Source: Firmicutes bacterium UBA3738
GTDB lineage: Bacteria; Bacillota; Clostridia; Peptostreptococcales; Anaerovoracaceae
Direction of reading: 5' to 3'
Length of the DNA: 17,422 nt
Assembly (NCBI GenBank): GCA_002372505.1
Contig: DFGY01000051.1
Location: 1-17,422 of the forward strand
Shown: positions 1 through 7,807 of the stretch, piece after piece
Layout: each line of letters begins with the position of its first letter
How positions within the stretch are numbered: the first letter of the stretch is position 1
Notes under the pieces: generated by a model
Databases searched by the model: none
What the model was told of the DNA's origin: nothing
The model's input: only the letters and a program-made list of their open reading frames with translations
Made by a program: the position numbers and the translations under genes

Positions 1-164
1 TCCACCACCGTAGGCAGGTACACAAAGTTCGGGCTTATGAGAAATCCCGCAAGAATGTAACCTAAAACAACCGGCAGTTTGAAACGTTTAAAAACAAGTG
101 TGACAACGCTGGCTGCAGCCATTATTAATGCTAAATCTATAATGAAAGTATCAAGATGATTCAT
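1..164 (-). CDS. Cation:proton antiporter, CPA2/KefB-like (N-terminal part only)
   Basis: The reverse strand from 164 reads MNHLDTFIIDLALIMAAASV and continues through KRFKLPVVLGYILAGFLISP before leaving the window. The GYILAGFLISP block after a first hydrophobic helix is the hallmark of the first two membrane segments of CPA2 monovalent cation:proton antiporters (KefB/KefC/GerN type), which exchange Na+ or K+ for H+ across the membrane. Only about 54 residues are visible, so ion specificity and any C-terminal RCK/TrkA domain cannot be judged. The start codon overlaps the stop of the upstream gene as ATGA (164-161), so the two are probably translationally coupled. Family call is confident; exact function is not. 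Confidence 0.82.
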   Translation of the reverse strand, partial: MNHLDTFIIDLALIMAAASVVTLVFKRFKLPVVLGYILAGFLISPNFVYLPTVV

Positions 165-1084
165 GCTGTTATTTTACCACACTTCCTCCTTACAGGCACT
201 ATGCTACTTACAGTTTTACCGTCTATTACACCTTCCATGCACCTGCGCCAGGGCCTGTTTTCCTCACGGTCATCGGTGACGAAATATACAAGGTCGCTAT
301 TCTGCATGCTTCTGATCATTGGCATTCCAATCTGGTCTCCTGCATCTATGATTACGGCGTCAAATGTACCTAACGAAAAAATCGTCTTTAGAAACTTCAA
401 AAATCCATCCTCGTACAGTTCCAGAATAGGATTCTGGGAATTCGGATATATAAAGTGGCATACTTCGTTTTCATCCTTCACAGTATAGGAATCTATGGCA
501 GAGTACTCCCCTTCATTATGTCTGCAGATGAGCTGGTACAAGAATTGCTTAAGATTTTTCTTTTTCCCTTCCCTGTCTGCTTCCTGAGTCCCCGGGAACT
601 GACTCAGACTTACAAAGAGAGTTCTCTTTTCTCTGTAAACCGAAAACTCCTTTGCCAGGCTCATTGCCGCCCCAGTGCATCCGCTGCCGCCACGCTCCGA
701 AACAAAAGTGTACACCTCGCAGTTATGAGACGCATCGGAAATGATTTCCCGTCCCGTCTTTTGAGTATACTTAAGATACAGGGAATCTATGAGACCCTTA
801 ACGCTTCCGTATTTATATATTCTATAATCTTTTTCCTCAGAGGCTTTTTCCACCAATGTTAAATCCGGCGCGAATTCCGGACTCTCCTTATCAAAAGCTT
901 CCTCAATAAAAGCTTCTTCTACTGCAATGAGATCTATGGGAATGGCGTCCTTTTCCCGGAGCATCCTGGCAGAATCGTTATATACCCAGACCTCCATGCC
1001 CTTGGTGTTTCTAACTATGGACCGGGCAAGAGCTGAACCGAATTCAACATCTTTTGTTAGTATTGCTAAATTTATCAATTCCAT
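161..1084 (-). CDS. TadZ/CpaE/MinD-like P-loop protein with degenerate Walker A
   Basis: A 307-residue protein starting at Met 1084. An upstream in-frame ATG at 1117 exists, but GGAGG sits six bases before 1084 and fixes the later start. The N-terminal ~115 residues (ELINLAILTKDVEF...) look like a receiver-type fold. From about residue 123 comes a ParA/MinD-like ATPase fold: EVYTFVSERGGSGCTGAA resembles the deviant Walker A loop of the SIMIBI class, and FDAVIIDAG (241-249) is the Walker B-like strand. The usual KGGxGK is changed to ERGGSGC, so both signature lysines are missing. TadZ and CpaE proteins, which place pilus machinery at the pole, are known for such atypical loops. No tad/pilus gene is visible; the next gene is an antiporter, overlapping by ATGA. 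Function beyond fold class is inference. Confidence 0.75.
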   Translation of the reverse strand: MELINLAILTKDVEFGSALARSIVRNTKGMEVWVYNDSARMLREKDAIPIDLIAVEEAFIEEAFDKESPEFAPDLTLVEKASEEKDYRIYKYGSVKGLIDSLYLKYTQKTGREIISDASHNCEVYTFVSERGGSGCTGAAMSLAKEFSVYREKRTLFVSLSQFPGTQEADREGKKKNLKQFLYQLICRHNEGEYSAIDSYTVKDENEVCHFIYPNSQNPILELYEDGFLKFLKTIFSLGTFDAVIIDAGDQIGMPMIRSMQNSDLVYFVTDDREENRPWRRCMEGVIDGKTVSSIVPVRRKCGKITA

Positions 1085-1105
1085 GTTATACCTCCGCTTA
1101 TTACC

Positions 1106-1134
1106 ACAATAATCCATTTGGAAGTAAATGTCAA
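1106..1134 (-). promoter_or_regulatory. Sigma-A-type promoter of the TadZ-like gene
   Basis: On the minus strand there is a perfect -35 TTGACA (1134-1129), a 17-base spacer and a -10 TATTGT (1111-1106). It lies between the end of the structured RNA and the coding start at 1084, giving a very short leader. This argues that the TadZ-like gene is transcribed independently of the RNA upstream. Confidence 0.65.
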
Positions 1135-1136
1135 CA

Positions 1137-1339
1137 CAAAAAAATAATCCCGAATGTGCCGTTGGAAGATGTAATTAACGCCCTATCTAGTTATAGGGGG
1201 GCGCCCTATCCTCTGCGTCTGCCTTCCACTCTCAGGAGGCTTGGCATCTTCATAGTCATCAGACTCCCAATGTCAATTTGTAGGTTTAATTATGGTCTTC
1301 CTAACCTGCAATCCAGGAATTATTTACTGATTATTTTAT
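1137..1339 (-). ncRNA. Autonomous ~200-nt structured RNA, family unidentified (6S-like or raiA-like candidate)
   Basis: The stretch has no credible coding frame but has all parts of a small RNA gene. A strong promoter is immediately upstream. The 5' and 3' parts pair as a rod: 1316-1324 with 1143-1151 (nine pairs, one G-U), 1296-1305 with 1161-1169 (nine pairs, one bulged A), 1286-1292 with 1172-1178 (seven pairs) and 1281-1284 with 1182-1185 (four pairs). The outer stem runs straight into seven U residues (1144-1138), so it also works as an intrinsic terminator. Inside are further helices, including an AGTC/GACT hairpin and a GCC-rich hairpin around 1221-1241. Size and closed-rod shape fit 6S RNA; the long unpaired purine-rich core would also fit the clostridial raiA motif. 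No known riboswitch consensus or T-box GGUGG motif was recognised. The TSS is inferred from the -10 box. Confidence 0.72.
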
Positions 1340-1345
1340 GGTCAG

Positions 1346-1374
1346 ATTATAGCATTTTCAGCAAGGTTTTTCAA
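1346..1374 (-). promoter_or_regulatory. Promoter of the structured RNA
   Basis: Minus-strand -35 TTGAAA (1374-1369), 17-base spacer, -10 TATAAT (1351-1346). This is close to consensus, with predicted initiation near 1339. It abuts a tandem repeat at 1374-1404 that could bind a regulator. Confidence 0.75.
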
Positions 1375-1404
1375 CCCGCCGTCAATTGACACCCGCCGTC
1401 AATT
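1374..1404. repeat. Tandem 14-bp direct repeat with a 17-bp period, abutting the ncRNA promoter
   Basis: ACCCGCCGTCAATT occurs at 1374-1387 and again at 1391-1404. The unit boundary includes the perfect palindrome GTCAATTGAC (1381-1390). The repeat ends at the -35 box of the structured RNA promoter and begins just past the stop codon of the transglutaminase-like gene. It could be a paired operator or a remnant of a mobile repeat. It is GC-rich compared with its surroundings. Confidence 0.7.
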
Positions 1405-1406
1405 AT

Positions 1407-3845
1407 CTACTTTACTTTTACTTTATATGCCTTGCTCAGTATGCCTACGTATTTTCTCCCTTTATACTTTTTGTACGGTCTTACTTTGACGTAGTATCTC
1501 TTACCCTTCTTAAGTTTCTTCGCAACGAACTTTGTCTCGCCTGCGCCTTTAAGAGCCTTAACCTTCTTTGACTTCGTCTGGGCTTTGTTAAGTGCATATA
1601 TTACATCGTAGCCGGAGGATTTCTTAACCCTCTTAATCGTAGCCTTAAAGGACCTCTTGCCGGCCTTCAGTTTTACTGTAGTGGCTGCCATGTACTTGTA
1701 GCTGACATTGGACCAGCCGCCGTACACTAACTTGTTTTTTTCAATGCCATATGCGGCAACCTTATACTCAAACATCTGATTGGCTTTGAGTTTCTTGATC
1801 ACATACTTTCTCTTACCATTTGTCCAAGCGTAAGTCCAGTTCTTTTCACCCGCCTTGCGGTAAGCAACGCAGTAGTTTATGGCGTTCTTAACTTTTTTCC
1901 ATCCAAGGCTCATTGTCTTTTTCTTAATGTTTCCAACAGTTGAGATTCCGGATGCGCCTATTTTTTTGATACTGTTTGTCTTAGTTGCTGCTGTAGGCTC
2001 TACAAGGATTATAGTTTGATTTTGCTTATTATTATGCTCTTTGACAACTTTTTCAATTGCATCCTGTATGCTTTTGAATTTATTCATGCTGCTTTCAACC
2101 AATTTTTGTTGATCACCGCTCAGCTTATTATATGCCGCTACTATATTGCTGAATATATTGTTGTACTTATCCAGATCGTTAATATTAATGCTATTGACAT
2201 CCGGCAAGGAATTAATCAAAATAATAACTTTTTCTGCCGCCAACTTGTCCGCTTCTTGCTTCGCTTTCAATGCTTTAATTGCCGATTCAGCATCCGTTAA
2301 TATTGTATATGTCTCTGAGAGGACATACCTCTTCTGCTCTTTTGTCAGATTGTCATAAGCCTTCCTTGCAGCAGTAATAGCAGCTTCATTCGATAAAATA
2401 ACATTGGCCTTTGCCGGTAACCTTTTGATTATGTCAGTCACGTCGGCAGCTTTCTTTCTGTCATCTGTGCTGGATTCTCCATACGGATTTTTTGAAAGAT
2501 TTATTTCATCATCATCAAATATACTTTTTGTATCGCTATCATATCTATATTGCACGTATGTTTCCTTAACAGGTATGTCGTATCCTAAATACATTCCATT
2601 ACTGTCTTTCTGTGAGTAATTATTGGCATCATATACCATAAACAACTTATCCGGATTACCAATCGTTCCTACATCACAATTTGTAACATCGACAAGGTAA
2701 TTGGAATTATCACCTGTTCTCACAATATTCCACATATGATTACCGGCGCCGATTCCCCCAAGCATTTCGCCTGTTACCAAATGACAATGTATATCTTTAT
2801 TATTAAACTCCGTTAAATCACAAAGATATTTGAATGCTTTGGAATAACCTTCACACACTACATTTGTATCTTTATTTTTATCAAAAACATGTATTATTTG
2901 CCATGGGTCCCCGTATTTCTTTTTTCCATCCAATGCATCCTTATCATAACTAACTTCATTGCATATTTCCTCTATATAGTACTTCAGTTTTTCTATATCT
3001 GACGTTTTAGACTCGGCATTTTTAATAATTGTTTTTGAATAACCAATAGAATCTTCTATAGTGCCTGTTAATTGTGTATCAATAAAAAACCTTCCATCAT
3101 TAGGATCCGACGAATAATAATCAGCCTGATACCTATCTGCTACCTTAAATATCACCATCAGCTCATTCACTTCAATTCTATCATTTATGTAACTAGTTCC
3201 GTCATTACTTGACTGCATAAAAACATTATATGCCGGTATATCCGTTAAAAAAACTCCACCCGTTTCTTTTGATTTATCATACCAATACAATTCATATGGA
3301 ACATCAAATAGAAGCGCATCTATTATCCTCCCCAGGTCAACGTTTAACGCGCTTTTGATTGCCTCTTGTGCTGTTTCTTCCAGAATTGGTTCGTCGTTAT
3401 TATCAAGAACTATTTTACCATTTTCATCCTTTTTAAAGAAACCGGTGATATTCAGCTTCTTCGCCGTTAAAACGGTGTCCTCGCCAAGAATAAGTTTAGA
3501 GGGTATTTTAATAGCTGTGTCCGCTTTTTTTCCACTTGCTATTTCTTTAATTTCTTCAAGGATGTAATCGTAGACCTTTTTTTCTCCATCATTTAATTTC
3601 TTTTTTCTCGCACCGGAATATGAAACACTTGCCGCTTTCATCATGATGAATTCTTCCAGCCTTGAATCGTTGGACTCAAGATTAACAGTTGGAGCGAATT
3701 CATTTTCCAAAGATATCACTTCGCCTTTTTTAACAATCTTATCGCTTGATGCTGCATACCCTACACTTGGCATCACACTAAAAATCATTGCGATTGAAAC
3801 TATAACCGCAACTAACGTATATCTTTTCCTTGAATGAGTCTTCAT
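1407..3845 (-). CDS. Secreted surface protein with transglutaminase-like domain and C-terminal Fn3-like modules
   Basis: An 812-residue exported protein. Residues 1-32 form a signal peptide (basic start, long hydrophobic core, VGYAAS cleavage region). A transglutaminase-like cysteine-protease fold spans about 270-410 and shows the triad C331 (NVVCEGYSKAF), H370 (GAGNHMWNIV) and D386 (YLVDVTNCD). Two helical repeats follow at about 468-525 and 540-600, each of the form LP...AAYxxLxxxQxxLV, as seen in many clostridial surface proteins. About 630-720 is a fibronectin type III-like module and 721-812 a second, very lysine-rich module, possibly for binding the wall or anionic polymers. No LPXTG motif or membrane anchor is seen at the C-terminus. 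The start is supported by AAGGAAG six bases upstream. Likely role: cutting or crosslinking peptides at the cell surface; substrate unknown. Confidence 0.85.
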   Translation of the reverse strand: MKTHSRKRYTLVAVIVSIAMIFSVMPSVGYAASSDKIVKKGEVISLENEFAPTVNLESNDSRLEEFIMMKAASVSYSGARKKKLNDGEKKVYDYILEEIKEIASGKKADTAIKIPSKLILGEDTVLTAKKLNITGFFKKDENGKIVLDNNDEPILEETAQEAIKSALNVDLGRIIDALLFDVPYELYWYDKSKETGGVFLTDIPAYNVFMQSSNDGTSYINDRIEVNELMVIFKVADRYQADYYSSDPNDGRFFIDTQLTGTIEDSIGYSKTIIKNAESKTSDIEKLKYYIEEICNEVSYDKDALDGKKKYGDPWQIIHVFDKNKDTNVVCEGYSKAFKYLCDLTEFNNKDIHCHLVTGEMLGGIGAGNHMWNIVRTGDNSNYLVDVTNCDVGTIGNPDKLFMVYDANNYSQKDSNGMYLGYDIPVKETYVQYRYDSDTKSIFDDDEINLSKNPYGESSTDDRKKAADVTDIIKRLPAKANVILSNEAAITAARKAYDNLTKEQKRYVLSETYTILTDAESAIKALKAKQEADKLAAEKVIILINSLPDVNSININDLDKYNNIFSNIVAAYNKLSGDQQKLVESSMNKFKSIQDAIEKVVKEHNNKQNQTIILVEPTAATKTNSIKKIGASGISTVGNIKKKTMSLGWKKVKNAINYCVAYRKAGEKNWTYAWTNGKRKYVIKKLKANQMFEYKVAAYGIEKNKLVYGGWSNVSYKYMAATTVKLKAGKRSFKATIKRVKKSSGYDVIYALNKAQTKSKKVKALKGAGETKFVAKKLKKGKRYYVKVRPYKKYKGRKYVGILSKAYKVKVK

Positions 3846-3880
3846 GTTATCTTCCTTCTAAACCAGCGTAATAACTACTT

Positions 3881-3909
3881 ATTATATCTTTTAAAATTAC
3901 AACTATCAT
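3881..3909 (-). promoter_or_regulatory. Promoter of the transglutaminase-like gene
   Basis: Minus-strand -10 TATAAT (3886-3881) with a 17-base spacer to ATGATA (3909-3904), a 4/6 match to the -35 consensus. It lies 36 bases from the start codon. Confidence 0.5.
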
Positions 3910-3944
3910 TTCATACGGTTTCCATACGCAGGTTTTGTATGAAA
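3909..3944. promoter_or_regulatory. Inverted repeat just upstream of the transglutaminase promoter (possible operator)
   Basis: TTTCATAC (3909-3916) and its exact inverse GTATGAAA (3937-3944) are separated by 20 bases that hold a further partial copy, TTCCATACG. The left arm touches the putative -35 box. Two half-sites about 28 bases apart, centre to centre, next to a promoter suggest a dimeric regulator site. No U-run follows, so it is not a terminator. Confidence 0.4.
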
Positions 3945-4032
3945 ACATAAAAAGAGCGATGCGTCCTGCGCGTCCCCTAATATGTCGTCATTATACTCGA
4001 TTTTTGTTGAAATTGCAACTGTTTTCTTTGAT

Positions 4033-4061
4033 GAAACAAAAAGCCTGTCCCCGTGAAACGC
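4033..4061 (-). repeat. Copy 1 of the gene-end repeat (behind PFOR)
   Basis: The minus strand reads GCGTTTCACGGGGACAGG followed by CTTTTTGTTTC. The 15-base core GGGACAGGCTTTTTG is at 4051-4037. It sits just past the PFOR terminator and reads in the same direction as PFOR. Confidence 0.85.
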
Positions 4062-4062
4062 T

Positions 4063-4090
4063 CTAAAAGAAAACCGGGCATACGCCCGGC
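4063..4090 (-). terminator. Intrinsic terminator of the PFOR gene
   Basis: A six-bp GC stem, CCGGGC/GCCCGG (4089-4084 with 4079-4074), with a four-base loop, is followed on the minus strand by TTTTCTTTT. It starts 35 bases after the PFOR stop codon. Confidence 0.88.
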
Positions 4091-4124
4091 TCCCTTTGTT
4101 TGTGCTTATGATCAGAGGATCATT

Positions 4125-7100
4125 TTATGCTTCTGCAAGTTCACGATATTTTTCGTAACGTGCCGTGCAGTCTTCCTGTGCCTTCTGATAGAATTCTTCG
4201 GCTCTGCTCTCATCGATGAGCTTCAGTGCTGTGTAGCGGTTCTCGCTCATGAGGAATTCTCTCAGGTCAGCAGTTGGCTCTTTTGAATCCAGAATAAATG
4301 GATTTTTTCCTTCCTTGGCCAGAAGCGGATTGTATCTGTAAAGGTTCCAGTATCCGCAGTCAACGGCTTCCTTCATGTGGCCTTGGCTGTGAGTCATGCC
4401 AACCTTGATGCCGTGCTCGATGCATGGGCAGTAGCAGATTACGATTGACGGACCCGGATAAGCTTCGGCCTCGCGGAAGGCTTTGAGTGTCTGGTTTGGA
4501 TCTGCGCCCATTGCAACCTGTGCAACGTATACATAGCCGTAGGTCATAGCCATCATGCCCAGATCCTTCTTCTTTGTTTCCTTACCGCCTGCAGCAAACT
4601 TGGCGATGGCGCCTGTTGGTGTAGCCTTGGAGGACTGTCCACCTGTATTTGAGTATACTTCCGTATCCAGCACCAGGATGTTTATATCCTTGCCGCTGGC
4701 GATTACATGGTCCAGACCACCGTAACCGATGTCGTATGCCCAGCCGTCTCCGCCGAATGCCCAGTAGGACTTCTTGGCCAGATATTCTTTGTTCTTAACT
4801 ATTTCTGTTGCCAGCTCAGCGGCGCGTCCGCTCAGAGCCGGATTGATTTTAACCTCTTCTTCAACACCTGCAGGCTCGCCGCCAAGAGCAGCTACCAGCT
4901 TAGCTGTTGTAGCGATGGATTCCTCACGGTTGTCCATGCTTGCAAGCCATGCTTCGCATTCTTCCTTGCATACGCCCAGTCCTGCCAGCTCTTCCACCTG
5001 GCTCTTGAGCGTCTTTCTGATTTTCTCGGAACCGAGAAGCATTCCGTATGCGTACTCAGCGCAGTCTTCGAAGAGGGACATTGCCCATGTGGGACCGCAA
5101 CCGAACTTGTCCTTTCTGTATGGTGTGCCCGGAGTACTTCCGCCGAAGGCCGATGAGCATCCGCTGGCGTTTGCCACGAACATGCTGCGTCCGAAGAGCT
5201 GTGTCAGCAGCTTGATGTAAGGTGTCTCTGCGCAGCCTGCGCAAGCAGCTGAGAACTCGAAGAGTGGCTGTGCGAACTGGCTGTTCTTAAGCGATTCCTT
5301 CTTAACTATTTCTTCTTTGACCATTACGTTGTCAAATGCGAATGTCCAGTTGTCTGCTTCCTTGAGCATATCTGCCAGTGGCTCCATGTGCAGTGCGCTT
5401 CCGCTCTTGGGGCAGCACTCTACGCAAGATCCGCAGCCTGTGCAGTCCAGCGGTGACAGCTGGATGCGGTACTGGTAATTCTCAAGGCCTTTGCCTGTGG
5501 CCTGCATTGTCTTAAACTCAGCAGGCGCCTTTGCCCTTTCCTCTTCATCCAGGAGGAATGGTCTGATTGCAGCGTGTGGGCAGACGTATGAGCAGCGGTT
5601 ACACTGAATACATTCGTCGATTTCCCAGCAGGGAACCGTAACGGCTGTACCGCGCTTTTCATATTCCGTACTGCCGTTGGGGAATGAGCCATCGGCCATG
5701 TCCTTGAATGCGCTTACTGGCAGGCTGTTACCTTCCTGAGCGTTCATGGGCATTACTACGTTCTTGATGTAGTCAGGTACATCGGGCTCAACCTTCTCTT
5801 CCGTAGCATCCTTCCAGTAATCAGGCACTTCAACCTTAACCAGGTCGGCAAAGCCACGCTCGATAGCGGAAATGTTCTTTGCAATTACCTCTTCACCCTT
5901 CTTGATGTAAGTGGTTCTGATGGCATCCTTCATATGACCTGTAGCTTCTTCAGCTTCCATTACGTTTACCAGGTTGAAGAAAGCACTCTGGAGGATTGTA
6001 TTTGTACGGTTGCCAAGACCGATGTCTATGGCAGCGCTGATAGCGTCTATTACATAGAAGTTAATATTTCTGTTGGCAATATCTCTCTTCATGTCTGCCG
6101 GCAGGTGGTCTTCCAGCTCCTTGCCCTTCCACATGCAGTTAAGGAGGAATGTACCGCCGTCCTTAACGTCCTTTGTCATGTCGTAAAGACCCAGGTATGC
6201 AGGAACTGAGCAGGCAACATAGTCAGCCTTCGTAACCAGATAAGGCGATCTGATGGGCTGATCTGAGAATCTTAAGTGAGTCTGAGTCATGCCGCCGGAT
6301 TTCTTACTGTCATATACGAAGAATGCCTGTACGTATTTATCTGTTTCGTTACCAACGATCTTCGTCGTGTTCTTACCTGCACCGATGGTACCGTCGGAGC
6401 CGATACCCCACAGCTTGCACTGAAGTGTGCCCGGTGATGCCACGTCGATTTCTTCCTTCTTGGGAAGGGACTTAAATGTCAGGTCGTCTTCGATACCAAC
6501 CGTAAAGTCGTTCTTAGGCTCATCTGCCATAAGGTTTTCATATACGGATACGATTTGAGCCGGAGTTGTGTCCTTCTGGCCAACGCCGTATCTTCCGCCA
6601 ACGATTTCCATGGGGATGCCCTGCTCGTAGTAAACGTTGCAAACATCCTTGTAGAGAGGCTCGCCAACTGAGCCGGCTTCCTTACATCTGTCCATAACGG
6701 CAATCTTCCTAACCGTCTTTGGAACCTTTGCCAGGAAGTGTTCAATTGAGAATGGTCTGTAAAGGTGTACGTTGATCATACCAACCTTGTGACCCTGAGC
6801 CATCATGTAGTCAACTGTCTCTTTTGTGGTGTCAGCTGCAGAGCCCATGATTACGATCAGGTATTCTGCATCTTCTGCACCGTAGTAATCGAAGAGGCTG
6901 TAGTGTCTTCCTGTAACCTCGCCGAATTTTTTCATGTATTCTTCTACGATTCCCGGCAGCTCATCAAAGTATCTGTTCGATGCTTCCTTCTGCTGGAAGA
7001 AGATGTCCGGGTTCTGGGTCGTTCCGCGAGTCAGGGGTCTTTCCGGATTGAGGGATCCCTTGCGGAATTTCTCAAGTGCGTCGTAGTCAACCAGCTTAGC

Positions 7101-7673
7101 CATTTCATCGTAGTCGGTCAGGGCTATTTTCTGTTCTTCGTGGGAAGTTCTGAAACCGTCGAAGAAGTGTATGAATGCCATGCTGCCCTTAATTGCGGAA
7201 AGGTGGGAAATTGCACCCAGGTCCATTACTTCCTGCGGGTTTGCCGATGCCATCATGGCTGCGCCTGTCTGACGGCAGGCCATTACGTCTGAATGATCGC
7301 CGAAAATTGACAGAGCATGTGCCGAAACGGTTCTTGCGGACACATGGAATACGCCGGGCTTAAGCTCGCCGGCAACCTTGTAGATATTCGGGATCATAAG
7401 GAGCAAACCCTGGGATGCTGTATATGTTGTAGTAAGAGCTCCTGCGGAAAGTGAGCCGTGCACTGCACCGGCTGCGCCGCCTTCGGATTGAAGCTGGATA
7501 ATGTCTACAGTCTGTCCGAAGATGTTCTTCTTTCCCTGAGTTGCCCACTCATCCGTAAGTTCAGCCATTACAGATGACGGGGTAATCGGAAACATAGCCG
7601 ATACTTCCGTGAAGGCATAGGAAGTATATGCAGCAGCAGTGTTTCCATCCATTACTTGATACTTTACGCTCAT
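4125..7673 (-). CDS. nifJ: Pyruvate:ferredoxin (flavodoxin) oxidoreductase
   Basis: Single-chain 1182-residue enzyme that oxidises pyruvate with CoA to acetyl-CoA and CO2, passing electrons to ferredoxin or flavodoxin in the cytoplasm. The start at 7673 (MSVKYQVMDG) is chosen over an ATG 30 bases upstream because GGAGG lies eight bases before it. With this start, the residues known from the Desulfovibrio africanus enzyme fall at the same numbers: T31 (FPITP), E64 (QSEGG) and R114 (SARTV). The ferredoxin-like domain carries CIQCNRCSYVC from about residue 688 and a second CTGCGSCVECC cluster motif. The proximal cluster motif CAGCAET is near 811, and the thiamine diphosphate motif GDGWAYDIGYGG near 976. 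The gene is intact, divergent from a LysR regulator that may control it, and ends in a clear terminator. Confidence 0.97.
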   Translation of the reverse strand: MSVKYQVMDGNTAAAYTSYAFTEVSAMFPITPSSVMAELTDEWATQGKKNIFGQTVDIIQLQSEGGAAGAVHGSLSAGALTTTYTASQGLLLMIPNIYKVAGELKPGVFHVSARTVSAHALSIFGDHSDVMACRQTGAAMMASANPQEVMDLGAISHLSAIKGSMAFIHFFDGFRTSHEEQKIALTDYDEMAKLVDYDALEKFRKGSLNPERPLTRGTTQNPDIFFQQKEASNRYFDELPGIVEEYMKKFGEVTGRHYSLFDYYGAEDAEYLIVIMGSAADTTKETVDYMMAQGHKVGMINVHLYRPFSIEHFLAKVPKTVRKIAVMDRCKEAGSVGEPLYKDVCNVYYEQGIPMEIVGGRYGVGQKDTTPAQIVSVYENLMADEPKNDFTVGIEDDLTFKSLPKKEEIDVASPGTLQCKLWGIGSDGTIGAGKNTTKIVGNETDKYVQAFFVYDSKKSGGMTQTHLRFSDQPIRSPYLVTKADYVACSVPAYLGLYDMTKDVKDGGTFLLNCMWKGKELEDHLPADMKRDIANRNINFYVIDAISAAIDIGLGNRTNTILQSAFFNLVNVMEAEEATGHMKDAIRTTYIKKGEEVIAKNISAIERGFADLVKVEVPDYWKDATEEKVEPDVPDYIKNVVMPMNAQEGNSLPVSAFKDMADGSFPNGSTEYEKRGTAVTVPCWEIDECIQCNRCSYVCPHAAIRPFLLDEEERAKAPAEFKTMQATGKGLENYQYRIQLSPLDCTGCGSCVECCPKSGSALHMEPLADMLKEADNWTFAFDNVMVKEEIVKKESLKNSQFAQPLFEFSAACAGCAETPYIKLLTQLFGRSMFVANASGCSSAFGGSTPGTPYRKDKFGCGPTWAMSLFEDCAEYAYGMLLGSEKIRKTLKSQVEELAGLGVCKEECEAWLASMDNREESIATTAKLVAALGGEPAGVEEEVKINPALSGRAAELATEIVKNKEYLAKKSYWAFGGDGWAYDIGYGGLDHVIASGKDINILVLDTEVYSNTGGQSSKATPTGAIAKFAAGGKETKKKDLGMMAMTYGYVYVAQVAMGADPNQTLKAFREAEAYPGPSIVICYCPCIEHGIKVGMTHSQGHMKEAVDCGYWNLYRYNPLLAKEGKNPFILDSKEPTADLREFLMSENRYTALKLIDESRAEEFYQKAQEDCTARYEKYRELAEA

Positions 7674-7807
7674 GTTTACGTCCTCCGATTTAAAAGTATT
7701 CACAAACCTTGACTATTGTTATAGGTTGATGGTAGCATAGCAGTGGGTATTTGTAAAATTAATGGTATTGATTAGTGTTATAAATAGAATTTATCAGGAG
7801 ATGCAAA
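7674..7807. promoter_or_regulatory. Divergent control region between PFOR and LysR genes
   Basis: A 134-bp AT-rich gap between divergent starts. It contains the dyad CTATTGTTATAG and a related downstream stretch, GGTATTGATTAGTGTTATAA, plausible LysR-type sites. For the PFOR strand a weak TTAATT-17-TATGCT promoter can be drawn; no strong promoter was found for the LysR strand. A GGAGG (PFOR) and an AGGAG (LysR) ribosome site are present at the two ends. Confidence 0.45.

Noticed and set aside
1137..1339. A T-box, cobalamin, c-di-GMP or other metabolite riboswitch
   Set aside because: No T-box GGUGG motif or other riboswitch consensus was recognised, and the RNA ends in its own terminator before a separate promoter for the next gene.
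1054..1389. Plus-strand open frame of 111 codons across the structured RNA
   Set aside because: No ribosome site, no similarity to anything recognisable, and it spans the promoter and both ends of the RNA gene.
3955..4000. A sixth degenerate copy of the gene-end repeat (GCGTCCTGCGCGTCCCC)
   Set aside because: Only short scattered matches to the core; the resemblance does not exceed what GC-rich runs would give.
4707..5220. Long plus-strand open frames inside the PFOR gene, and similar ones inside PPDK
   Set aside because: These are shadows of strongly biased codon use in highly conserved genes; no start signals or recognisable products.
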